Shown here piece after piece: positions 13,884 to 22,639 of a DNA stretch of 53,759 bases. The DNA is from Acrasis kona. Its lineage: Eukaryota; Heterolobosea; Eutetramitea; Acrasida; Acrasidae. A program made the position numbers and the translations under genes. The DNA lies in the NCBI GenBank assembly GCA_026419775.2, contig JAOPGA020001112.1, positions 1 through 53,759 on the forward strand. Reading direction: 5' to 3'. Every line of letters begins with the position of its first letter. Position 1 is the stretch's first letter. Below the pieces are notes generated by a model. The model was not told the origin of the DNA and did no database searches. It saw only the letters and a list, made by a program, of their open reading frames with translations.

Positions 13884-15351
13884 TTACAAAGTGTGGTCAA
13901 AACTACCCAAAGGATTCCTCAAGCCCTGATGACCAGCTCTCACCTGTCTAATCGTGCGTGGTTGTTTGGTCTTGAGCGCAACAGCATGACTCAACACTTG
14001 ATTCTCCTTCAACCACATTCTCAACTGTTCCTTCTTCTTTTCGCGTTTCTCGTCCGAATGTCCCTTGACACCCTCTTCATAGTCCTTTCGGCTCAATCTT
14101 GGATTCGAAATTGATTTCGGAGGATCCCATTCCAAAGTACCCTTTGGTGCAATTCCTCTGGCCATGTTCGCCAAGTAATCTCCGACTGGATCTTCGTCAT
14201 CTTCGGATCCATCCGATCCACCCTCATCATCGGAACCAACAACATTATTATCGTCCTTGTCGTCCAAACTCATGTCCACTTCGTCCTCGCTCAAGTAAGC
14301 AGCGTCTTTGAAGGTGTCAAACACGAACTTAGTTTCTACTTGACTTGGAACGCCCATCATTTCCGCAGCAAGGCCATTCTTTTCTGCAAGATCCCCCACG
14401 ATCTCTTTTTGGAAATCCTCCTCGAGATGATCTCCTGACTCGACAATTTCTTCGGATGGAATGTCATGCGAAACTCGCGCCTCTCCCGTCTTTTCGTCTA
14501 CATGTTCGTATAATCCAGACAAATCGGCAGTGTTGCGAATCTTTTGGTAGACCGAATTACCTGTGAAACTCAAAATACCCAAGAAACGAGCCTTTTTGAT
14601 TTCGGATGCTAGTTTTTTTTGGGTCCTTCTTCTTACTCCGGTGAGACGTGTGGGTAGGATTTGTCCTCCAGGAGTTAAGAATTTTGCCAACAGGTTTGGA
14701 TTCTTGTAAGAAATTCTTGCAAGGTCTTTTCTTCTGTGGGCGAATGGATCCGGTGGTTTGTGTCTGAAGACTGGCATTTCTGCAAAGCTTCTGATGAATG
14801 ATTTGGTTCTGATTTTATCGTGCATCAAACCTCCCTTACGCCAATTTGTGATTTGATTTTCGAATTCTGTGAGAGGTCTGGTGCTCATGATTGATGTTTG
14901 GAATAAAGTAGCGGCACTATCTGCGTTGAATTTTTTTTTGAAAGTTATAGTTGACTGATGGGACTGTCCTGCCAATGAACTCATAATATTGATCCCATGA
15001 TGGAGGTGCGTGAACGTCGGGGTTCTTATCGGAACCAGTTTCAAAAGATACGTCTGCGAATCCATCGTATCTGGGTATACCACCCCTCAAGTTGGCAATC
15101 TTTTCGTCTATTACGTCCTTCATTTGGTCGAAAGTCATGGGCTTTTTAATTTCGCTCATTTTCGGATGTGTTGGTTCGGTCTTTGATCTGTCCTTCAGTA
15201 TTACCTCTCCATATGCTGGGTTTTTTGCTTCATGTCTCCTCATGACTCTCGTGCTATTTCTATTTCTAGAAACGGGGATGCTATTGAGAGGAGCATTGAT
15301 TACCCCCGCAAGACACATCCTATAACATGTCCTTGTGTGTGTTGACAACAT
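13884..15351 (-). CDS. Mitochondrial small-subunit ribosomal protein bS18 with long acidic C-terminal extension
   Basis: The bS18 signature is clear in the middle: YKNPNLLAKFLTPGGQILP followed by RLTGVRRRTQKKLASEIKKA, matching the bacterial pattern in which bS18 binds 16S rRNA next to bS6. The N-terminus (basic, Arg/Ser-rich, no acidic residues in the first 30) looks like a mitochondrial presequence. The remaining roughly 250 residues are an acidic, Gly/Asp-rich extension and a basic tail that ordinary S18 lacks. The N-terminal part (15351 to about 14945) and the S18 part are in different frames and join only if one A is dropped from a run of nine A at about 14933-14941. No GT-AG intron fits, so an assembly indel is the simplest reading. 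The joined product is about 488 residues. The gene lies head-to-tail, 55 bp upstream of the coiled-coil gene. Confidence 0.85.
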
Positions 15352-15460
15352 TTTAGGTTGACAGTTTTACAAAAAACAGCACGCTTTATCCGAAGAGTTT
15401 TTATTTATCCCATAATCAAATATTTAATTTATTCGGAATGAGTGTTATCTCAATCATAAT

Positions 15461-15799
15461 TTAATAACTATATCGGTAAGCCGTGCATAGCTTACCGTGT
15501 CCCAATAAACCATTGGTGACATCATGAGTCAGATGATAATTGTGGATCGTCCACAATTGACATCTGGCTGATGACCCGTATGCTGTTGAGGTTACAGACC
15601 ACAATTGTATACGGTTAGAAGGGCCTGTAGGGGTTGTAAAAGCAGCTTCTACAGGTTTTGATTTCTCGGTCTGGAAGACGCTTTTTAAGATACAAATTAC
15701 ATGAGGTCCTTCCAACAAGTCTAATTTATTCTTCGAGTCTTTCGTACATTTTTCATGTGATGGGGTATGTGCTTGCCAAACACTGCTATTGGATGTTAT
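15461..15799 (-). other. Open frame without a start codon
   Basis: A 113-codon frame is open on the minus strand but contains no ATG, so it could be only an internal or final exon, or a chance frame. The predicted peptide has a normal-looking composition (for example LLEGPHVICILKSVFQ) but no family I know. It overlaps the cluster of inverted repeats described separately, and the two interpretations compete. I favour the structured element over a protein. Confidence 0.2.
15470..15700 (+). ncRNA. Cluster of hairpins, candidate structured RNA of unknown family
   Basis: Four inverted repeats follow each other closely. CGGTAAGC/GCTTACCG are perfect 8-bp arms at 15474-15497. A long imperfect stem at 15518-15575 is built round AATTGTGGA-TCG-TCCACAATT and extends through AGATG/CATCT. 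CCGTAT/ATACGG pair from about 15576 to 15613. CCTGTAG/CTACAGG pair from about 15630 to 15657. A run of five T on the plus strand soon after (about 15688) would suit Pol III termination, which is the only reason for choosing this strand. I found no match to U1-U6, SRP, RNase P or 7SK signatures. Function is unknown. Confidence 0.35.
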
Positions 15800-15898
15800 T
15801 TATTAGATAAATTCGATAGTCCAGTGGTTTTCGTTGACAATGTAGGCACAACAGATTGGAAAGAGTAAATGACTGAATGTTAAAATCAAAATTGTTCT

Positions 15899-16467
15899 TT
15901 ATTGTATCATAAATAGTCCTAAAAATCCGAGTACTATAACACCTATTCCTACATATACACTGGCAGCTCCTGACCTCGAATTATCTTCTCCATCCATGTC
16001 AGATCCAATGTCTATACAATTACAGTCATCTCCATTACTTGGTTTACTCAACGTTGTTTCGTACCTACATTACAGTTAAAAAAGTCAAATCATATACGTT
16101 ATACTTACCAATGAATCTTTCCTGGCGCACATGTCCAGCATGGATATGTACACTGACATCTATCTCCATTAGAAGGGAATCTTCTTTGTTGTTCCCACCA
16201 ATGCGTCATACCATTAGGACACTTGGAACAGTCAGTAGGTATTGGGTATGAAGTAGGTGTAGGCGTGGGTGTTGGGGCATTGGTTGTGGATGCTTTGGGA
16301 TCTTTAGTGGCGGATGCAGCTTTAGTAGTTGTAGGAGCAGGAGTAGTTGTTTTCGAGTTCGACACAGGCGCTGAAGTAGTAGTGGTAGGAGTGGCAGTCG
16401 TTGTTACTCTACTTGTTAATGATGGAGAGCTTGTGGTTGGAGACGACGCTGCTGTTGTAACCGAAGC

Positions 16468-16502
<35 letters not shown>

Positions 16503-16797
16503 CTGCTGTCGTTGTTGCTGCTGCTGTCGTTGTTGTTGCTGCCACTGTTGTAGTTGGTGAATTTTCAGTTGGGGCAGCAGTAGTCGTAGATGTTGTGGTA
16601 GGAGCTGCCGTCGTTGTTGTTGCCGCTATTGTTGCCGCTGTTGCTTCTGTTGTTGGGGAAGAGACAGTTGTAGTTGGGGCAACAGTTGTCGTAACTACAG
16701 CTGCTGTTGTATCTGAAAGAGGTGGAGATGACGTCTCCTGCGCTAGGACCACCAAGGTTAGACACAAAACGAGTAGGATGACGGAGTATATCTTCAT
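15899..16797 (-). CDS. Mucin-like secreted or membrane-anchored protein with duplicated Cys motif
   Basis: Two exons (16109-16797 and 15899-16064) joined by a 44-nt intron (GTAAGT...TAG) give 284 residues. The N-terminus is a clean signal peptide (MKIYSVILLVLCLTLVVLAQ). About 150 residues of Thr/Ala/Pro repeats follow, typical of heavily O-glycosylated mucin stalks. Then come two copies of a Cys motif: C-x2-C-PNGMTHW...PSNGDRCQC and C-x2-C-APGKIHW...PSNGDDCNC. The C-terminus is a small/hydrophobic helix (GAASVYVGIGVIVLGFLGLF) preceded by a Ser-Gly-Ala site, so it is either a transmembrane anchor or a GPI-attachment signal. The intron lies exactly at the end of the second HW pair. Probably a cell-surface or cyst-wall protein; this role is inferred from composition only. 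Confidence 0.85.
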
Positions 16798-17160
16798 TTT
16801 ATTGTTTAGAAATTCGTTATTGTATAATACTTTATTTTATAGTAATATTTTTAAGCCTTTTTTGTTGAAAAGAGCTATTTTTACCAGTATTTCAACCAAT
16901 GCTGCGAAACGACGTTGCACGTTGCGAAATAGTATTGCCCGTATTCAGATGAAAAAACGGATACATTTAAAAGCGTTTCGGGAAATATTGATACTTGTGA
17001 TTGTAAAATCTTGTCGTGCTTTTCCAACAGTACGATTTTATTGTATTCTTTAGTGTCACACATTATTTTAAGTAGAGGAAGGCTTTGTGCTGTGAAAGGA
17101 AATGTGAGTCAATCACATTCTGGATGGACGTACAAACAGCGGTAAGATTTAATGTTCTTT
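16798..17160. other. Intergenic region upstream of the mucin-like gene
   Basis: This holds the promoter side of the mucin-like gene and the 3' side of the ZIP gene. It is AT-rich near 16800-16870. Frames here are short or extend from the low-complexity antisense of the mucin gene. I see no gene, RNA or repeat. Confidence 0.4.
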
Positions 17161-18107
17161 TTAATGTTCTTCAAATTGTTCTAAAGCGATGCTGCTCAGG
17201 AACAAAACAATCATTCCAACTACGTTTGAAATTACTGTTATCGTCACACCACAATACGTGAGTGCATTTGATATAAGCTCCGCAAAGCATATATAAGTCA
17301 TTACTCCTGCCACGCTTCCTAACATGAAGTAAACTGCCGTTTCGCTAAGCCACCCATAAAATAGTAATCCAAACATGATCGCGCCAAGTGGTTCACATAG
17401 TCCGCTCAAAAAACTGTATTTCAATGCCTGCCATTTACTCTTTGTAGCGGCGTACATTGTTACCGCCACAGCCATACCCTCCGGAATATTATGGAGACCG
17501 ATGGCCAAGGCTATTGCGAGTCCAAGGTTATAATGTTTAAGAGTCGATAAATATACTGCCATTCCCTCTGGAAAATTGTGGAGCGCCATACCCGTCGCCA
17601 CAACAATTCCAGTCATGAGCAATTTGGCGTCAACCTTTTTAGTGCCCTTGTTATCCTGTGTACGTGCTTCCTCGAATTTACTAGGATCGGGCTCAGGGAT
17701 AAGTTTTATAACAAAGTAGAAAAATACAACTCCGGCAAGGAAGGATGAAACTGCCATTTGCCACCCGATCTTCTCTGCAGTCTCTGGAACTAAATGTACA
17801 AAAGATACAAACAACATTACGCTATAATGGTTAAACCCGTGACGTTATTCTACCTACCCTGAGGCAAATCCTAACATCGCTCCAATCGTTTTTTCAGAGG
17901 GCCTTCCTAAAAACATCACAATAAAACCACCTACAACTATATAAGTGCTCACATTGAAGACAAATTACCTATCCCAGTTGATAGACCAGCTATTAAAGAC
18001 ATAGTTATTGCTGTGAAATGTTTTGACCCAACATCGACTTCACCATCTTGACTGGCCGTGACAAGGCCAATAATAAACATAAACAAAGTGGCGTGAGTGA
18101 TCAACAT
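17161..18107 (-). CDS. ZIP family divalent metal transporter (ZupT/SLC39A type)
   Basis: Three exons (17969-18107, 17858-17936, 17161-17821) with introns of 32 and 36 nt give 292 residues. ZIP proteins move zinc, iron or manganese into the cytosol. The sequence shows LGFASGVMLFVSFVHLVPE, then both metal-site helices with HNFPEG and HNIPEG, then FLSGLCEPLGA, in the order found in bacterial ZupT and in the SLC39A11 group. About eight hydrophobic segments are visible, with a variable charged loop between helices III and IV that lacks the usual His cluster. The first 20 residues could be a signal peptide or first helix. The intact HNxPEG pairs suggest an active transporter. The metal and membrane cannot be read from sequence. 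Confidence 0.92.
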
Positions 18108-18242
18108 ATTTTGTAATGATAGATTGGTTGACCTAATGGAACATGAAAACTCATACCAACCATAAACTATACAGAAACTAATTATACAACAGAACTACAA
18201 CATATCGAAAAACGATTTTATTTATACTATTACAAGTGTGGA

Positions 18243-19383
18243 TTATTTTGCTTTTTTAAGCATCTCCGTAAACAAACTCGACTCTTTAAAGTTTTCGTAC
18301 AAATGTAGCAGTGTATAGTAAACCTCGTTGGATGTTTGTTTGAAAAGATCTACCACTGGACCCTCCTCGTTGAATGTTCGAATCACATCCTTTTTGCCAC
18401 TATCTGTAGTATTAATCTCTAGCATCGATTTGGAATCAAAAAATGTGTGGATAATTTTCGTGGCCAATTCGGTTCTTTTGTCAAGATCCTCGCTCTCATC
18501 AAACTTCTGAACAGCTGACCAGAACAACAGATTCTCTGAGTTGTGAACTTTAGCGGCATGCATGTGAAAGTACTTGATTCGAGATTTGCTTTTGAGAACA
18601 TGGTCCAAATCAATATCCTCCGTAGGTGATTGTGGTGACCTTATTGAGCACGAGACTACCGATGGATTTGATGGCGTGGGCTTTTGGATAGGTGGAAGGG
18701 CACACACCAAGTTCGGGCATTCCTCGTCCTCAGCAGTCAATGGCTCTAGTTCGGATTCGGCATACACACTGTCGGGGTCGACTAAAACTCTTATGTAATC
18801 AGGCTTTTGGGCCATGTGAACGTGTCTGAACTCTTTTAAAACTACTCCGTCGTCAATGATGAAGAGAGAAGGAACACGTAAAAAGCGACCACCTTCAATT
18901 GGAGGTCTACTTTTATACTGACTAGTAAGGGCACGCGATATTACATATCCCGAATAGATTCTAGAGGCTTGTTTGATAATACCAAAAGTGTCTGATAAAA
19001 CATTGTCTTCGTCGTGTACTGTGACCATGTTTTTGATAATTTCATTGTCTCCTGCAAACTAATCATGGTCAATATTATGTAACTGGGGTGATATTACATT
19101 TTCTAGAAATCTTGAAAAGTAACTTGGGTTCTCCATGTGCACGAGTATGGGAATTGTGTTGTATTTTACAAGGGCTGTGTAGTTCTCGGCAATGTCTGCG
19201 ATTGCTTCTTGACCTATTAGTGTGATTTGAGAACTTGTGAATAAACTTACAGAAGCAGCATCTAGAGTGTCTGAGGAACAAGAGTAGTATTTTGTGCTTC
19301 TTGTTTATCTTCCCAACAGATACATTCTTGTTGGTTAAAAACCCATCTAGAAAACCTGGTTTAAGGGTTGTGACCTCCTTCAT
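18243..19383 (-). CDS. Thioredoxin-like (peroxiredoxin-like-2 type) domain fused to an RGS domain
   Basis: Exons 19251-19383, 19098-19213 and 18243-19058, with introns of 37 and 39 nt, give 354 residues. Residues about 25-190 look like the AhpC/TSA-2 (PRXL2-type) thioredoxin fold: beta strand LLLFLRH, then RCCFC (a CxxC), a helix QEAIADIAENY, a strand IPILVHM, and later SLFIIDDGVVLKEFRH where PRXL2 proteins have their last strands. After a Pro/Ser-rich linker, residues about 225-350 form an RGS box (FHMHAAKVHNSENLLFWSAV, ELATKIIHTFFD, LLHLYENFKESSLF), the GTPase-activating module for G-alpha subunits. The pairing suggests redox control of G-protein signalling, which is inference. The fold call for the first half is moderate; the RGS call is strong. 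Confidence 0.8.
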
Positions 19384-20274
19384 TTCAGGTCTACTTCTTT
19401 TTATTTAATTGCTTTGGTGCGACTGTGATGTCTTCAAACGTCAGGACACAACATCACAATCATAATTAAAAAGTAGAAAAGTTAGCAATAGCGGCATTTA
19501 TTTTACCACTATGGCAACAGATAACTTTCTCTGTTTAAAATAGATTGTAGGGATTATTATAATTAAATTGTAAATGAATGTTTGGTCCTGATTTGTATGA
19601 TTGAAATGTTGTAATCCAGTCAATTTTAGATTCGATTTTGGGAGACCCAAAAAGTTTCGGAAGAAGCATAAAAGGCTCGGAACAACGAGACTAATGATAC
19701 AAGCACACCAAGTTTGAACTTGGAATGAGAAATACAGACATGGAAGGTAATAGAAATGTACAAAAGAGAATTTGAGGATTTTGAGATGACAAAACACAAC
19801 GTATGATAATTCATGCTATCTATATCATAACATCGAAATATGATTTTGAAAGCTGGAATGTATTATGTTTCAACAAATCACACTTATCGATGAATTTTTA
19901 TACAATCTTCAACAAGAACGCATTTCTAAATTGTCTTCTCATAATTTAAATTGACATATGTACAACAGCAGAAAAACCTCATCCTATAAGCATATAAGTA
20001 GGTAAATGTTTATATAAAAACACTTTACAGTTTGAATAAATTGTTCAAATTTAGTAGAAATATTTTAATGAAGCTATGATTCTTTTCCATGAGTCTGCTT
20101 ATATTTATGCTAGTGTGAGTGTTGAGATACTTAGCACTGCTTGTTTAGTACGTGCATCAAAATTAATTTAAATTTTCTATAAACCAGGTTACTGTTGTAA
20201 TTATTTTGTAAGCCTCTCATACAAAATCAACATGAACAGTGATTATCAACATCAACATTGAACGAAAAACAAAC
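19384..20274. other. Long intergenic region with a small upstream ORF
   Basis: About 890 AT-rich bases lie between the divergent RGS and P-loop kinase genes. Near 19394-19477 an imperfect inverted repeat (TACTTCTTTTTA.. with ..TAAAAAGTAGAA, and TGTGATG/CATCACA inside) flanks the RGS promoter. A minus-strand hydrophobic frame of 99 codons (19498-19797) has no recognisable features and AT-driven composition, so I do not call it a gene. At 20232 an ATG starts a 9-codon ORF that ends before the kinase start; it may reduce translation of that gene. Confidence 0.4.
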
Positions 20275-20961
20275 ATGATACTCACTGTTGTATTTCTTAT
20301 CACTTTATTTATCCTATTCAAATTGCTGATAGGATACATAAGAGATGACAGCCCTCAGGACGAGACACCTGTTCTTGACCCAAAGCAACCAATACGTATG
20401 GTCGTTGTGGGCTGTTCTGGTTCTGGTAAAAGCTACCTTACCAAAGAACTCGCCAATAAATATTCACTTGATAGGATTGAATTAGATTACATACACTGGA
20501 GGCCAAACTGGAACGAAGCCACCGAATATGAATTTACATGCAAGTTAAACGAACTTTTAGACGCAAGTGAGAAGAAAATAGCTACAGGGCAAAGCAGAGG
20601 ATGGGTTATTGATGGAAACTATACAAAACGAGTCCCAAGGATTACTTGGAGCAAAGCAAACTTCGCAATTTGGTTGGACTATTCACTCTCAATTGTGCTA
20701 TTTAGGTTACTGACAAGGACGTTCAAGAGAATCATTTTCAAAGAACCAGTATGTAATGGGAATGTAGAATCCTTGTCGAACTTCCTGGCCAGTAGAGATT
20801 CCCTATTGCTGTTTGTAATTAACAATCACCCAAACCTGGAGAAAAAACTGCCAGTTATGCTTGATGAATTCAAAGAAACGATGCCACTTTTAAGACTAAG
20901 AAGTCCTCATCGATGTAATAAATGGTTGAATTCACTTTACGATTCTGTATTTATTATTTGA
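20275..20961 (+). CDS. Membrane-anchored P-loop kinase of the adenylate-kinase/FlaR-like group
   Basis: The protein has 228 residues. The start is the first in-frame ATG at 20275; upstream in-frame codons lack ATG. The first 20-odd residues form a hydrophobic helix (ILTVVFLITLFILFKLLIG) that should anchor the protein in a membrane. A soluble P-loop domain follows, with Walker A GCSGSGKS, the substrate-binding block ELDYIHWRPNW typical of bacterial 'topology modulation protein' FlaR-like kinases, and WVIDGNYT, where the family has its second nucleotide-substrate motif. A long helical tail follows. The family is annotated as adenylate-kinase-related P-loop NTPases of unclear substrate. The single-exon structure and bacterial-like core are compatible with old horizontal transfer, but the base composition is not unusual. 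Confidence 0.82.
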   Translation: MILTVVFLITLFILFKLLIGYIRDDSPQDETPVLDPKQPIRMVVVGCSGSGKSYLTKELANKYSLDRIELDYIHWRPNWNEATEYEFTCKLNELLDASEKKIATGQSRGWVIDGNYTKRVPRITWSKANFAIWLDYSLSIVLFRLLTRTFKRIIFKEPVCNGNVESLSNFLASRDSLLLFVINNHPNLEKKLPVMLDEFKETMPLLRLRSPHRCNKWLNSLYDSVFII

Positions 20962-21082
20962 ACCAAGGATTGTAGCATCACAGAGATTTTTTTGCAGTCG
21001 ACAATAATAACCAGTCACAAGGAATGTTCGATTTGATTTCGTGTTGTAAAAAACTTTCTGAGATTCGACAAGGAAGTGAGCA

Positions 21083-22546
21083 ATGAACAATGATGGACAT
21101 ACGCAAGTAGTAGATTCAGAAGACGCTGAAGAGAGTACATCGGATGTAGATATTATAGGCATTTTTAACCGGACTTTCCGCAAGCGTCAAAACACAACAA
21201 TCCAAGAACAAGATGTCGAGGTTGATAAAGGTCTACTCGCTAGTCTGTCGGTCCCAGCACCCACTTGGATAAATTCCATGAACTTCGAAGCGCACCAACC
21301 AGAAAATGTTGGACTGCTGATGGACGATATTCTTCTGTATACCTTTTCCTTTTTAGACTATAAAGATTTGTTTGTTGTTGAGAAGATCAATAACAAGTGG
21401 CGGAGCCTTGTTTCTAATAATGATTTAATGTGGAAGAGGGAATATTTGAGGGTTAATGGAACGAACTACGAAAGTAATTATCGTGGATATTTCGAGAAAC
21501 GCGCATATAGAAAGTACATGCTGCGGGGTGTTCGCAAAAGACATGCTTGGTCTTCTGCTCTCCAAAGTTTATTACTTTTGATTTACGCATTTATTGCTCC
21601 AACAGTATTTTTATCTTGCCTAATCGCGTTTTGTTGTACATTACCTCTTTATGCTGATGGTTCTCTAACGAGCATATCTTCTGTATCTATTCCAATTATT
21701 TTAATGATCTTTTCTTTTGTTGTTGGGATGGCAGGCCTCACAGTTGATCCTAGTTTATTACATAAATATAAAAAGAAAGCCCACGATATTCTTGATGCTA
21801 ACGATCAATTTCAGGACCATCAAGGGGATGATTCTACATTTTTTCTTGATAAAAATACTGATCAAGTTTGGATTCTAAGTATTCATTTAGTAGTCTGGCC
21901 ACTCATGCTATTATTTCTTGTCCCTACTTGCTTTTTACTTAGATTGTCTGTAAAAGATTTGACAAATAGCAAATGTGTGATACCAGTCTATGTGTATGCG
22001 TTATTATATTTTATAATGCCGCTATTACGGGGTAGACGATTATATCAGTTGAAGACAACATACGGTGCTAATAAAATATTCTATTTCTTGTACCTAATAG
22101 GTAACGTTTACAACATGTTGGTTGTTACGCAAGTAGCGCTAGTTGCTGCCAAGTTGGATGGAGCTATTAGTGCCTCATATAGAATTATCAACATACCCAC
22201 ATACTTTTTGGTGTTCATGATTACATGCCCGATTACCATTTGTGCTAGGTTATTGTGTATTAAAATACAAACAAGCATACATACTGTTTTTTGTACCTTC
22301 TCAACGTTAGCAATAGGAATGATCCCATTCGTCGTTGTCCTAACATTAAAGTTGGATGGTGTTGTAACTGCATCATACACAGTAGTGTTTATACCTGTTT
22401 ATATTGTACTTTCCACGGCCATGTGCTGTTTATGTTTTGTGGTAAACTGCTTGTTGGCAAGGCTACATCTAATCAATACTCTTGCCTTTTTGAGCATGAA
22501 TAGTGATATTATACCCGCTGCACCGGAGCAAGAACCAGAACAATAA
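21083..22546 (+). CDS. F-box protein fused to a multi-TM TMEM185-like domain
   Basis: One exon, 487 residues. Residues about 85-125 form an F-box (DDILLYTFSFLDYKDLFVVE, then NNKWRSLVSNNDLMWKREY), the Skp1-binding motif of SCF ubiquitin ligases. From residue 155 there are eight or nine hydrophobic helices. They include two copies of a motif, KLDGAISASYRIINIPTY and KLDGVVTASYTVVFIPVY, that matches the 'transmembrane Fragile-X-F/TMEM185' family pattern (KLD...SW..VF.P.W). Polar termini face the same side. An SCF adaptor embedded in a membrane could target membrane proteins for degradation, but that role is inferred. The start at 21083 is the first ATG. The gene follows the P-loop kinase in the same direction 121 bp downstream. 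Confidence 0.82.
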   Translation: MNNDGHTQVVDSEDAEESTSDVDIIGIFNRTFRKRQNTTIQEQDVEVDKGLLASLSVPAPTWINSMNFEAHQPENVGLLMDDILLYTFSFLDYKDLFVVEKINNKWRSLVSNNDLMWKREYLRVNGTNYESNYRGYFEKRAYRKYMLRGVRKRHAWSSALQSLLLLIYAFIAPTVFLSCLIAFCCTLPLYADGSLTSISSVSIPIILMIFSFVVGMAGLTVDPSLLHKYKKKAHDILDANDQFQDHQGDDSTFFLDKNTDQVWILSIHLVVWPLMLLFLVPTCFLLRLSVKDLTNSKCVIPVYVYALLYFIMPLLRGRRLYQLKTTYGANKIFYFLYLIGNVYNMLVVTQVALVAAKLDGAISASYRIINIPTYFLVFMITCPITICARLLCIKIQTSIHTVFCTFSTLAIGMIPFVVVLTLKLDGVVTASYTVVFIPVYIVLSTAMCCLCFVVNCLLARLHLINTLAFLSMNSDIIPAAPEQEPEQ

Positions 22547-22639
22547 AAAAATAAAATAACATGAAACAATGTTTTATTCGTACCAAACAACCATGAATGA
22601 CATTAACAAGCAAACCAAATAATCTATTTGACACAATCA

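Noticed and set aside
16223-17053. 276-codon plus-strand ORF rich in Val, Ala and Gly
   Set aside because: It is the antisense of the Thr/Ala-repeat stalk of the mucin-like gene, whose signal peptide, splice site and Cys motifs are convincing.
19498-19797. 99-codon hydrophobic minus-strand ORF
   Set aside because: AT-driven composition, no family, no splice partner, and no conserved motif. Treated as spacer.
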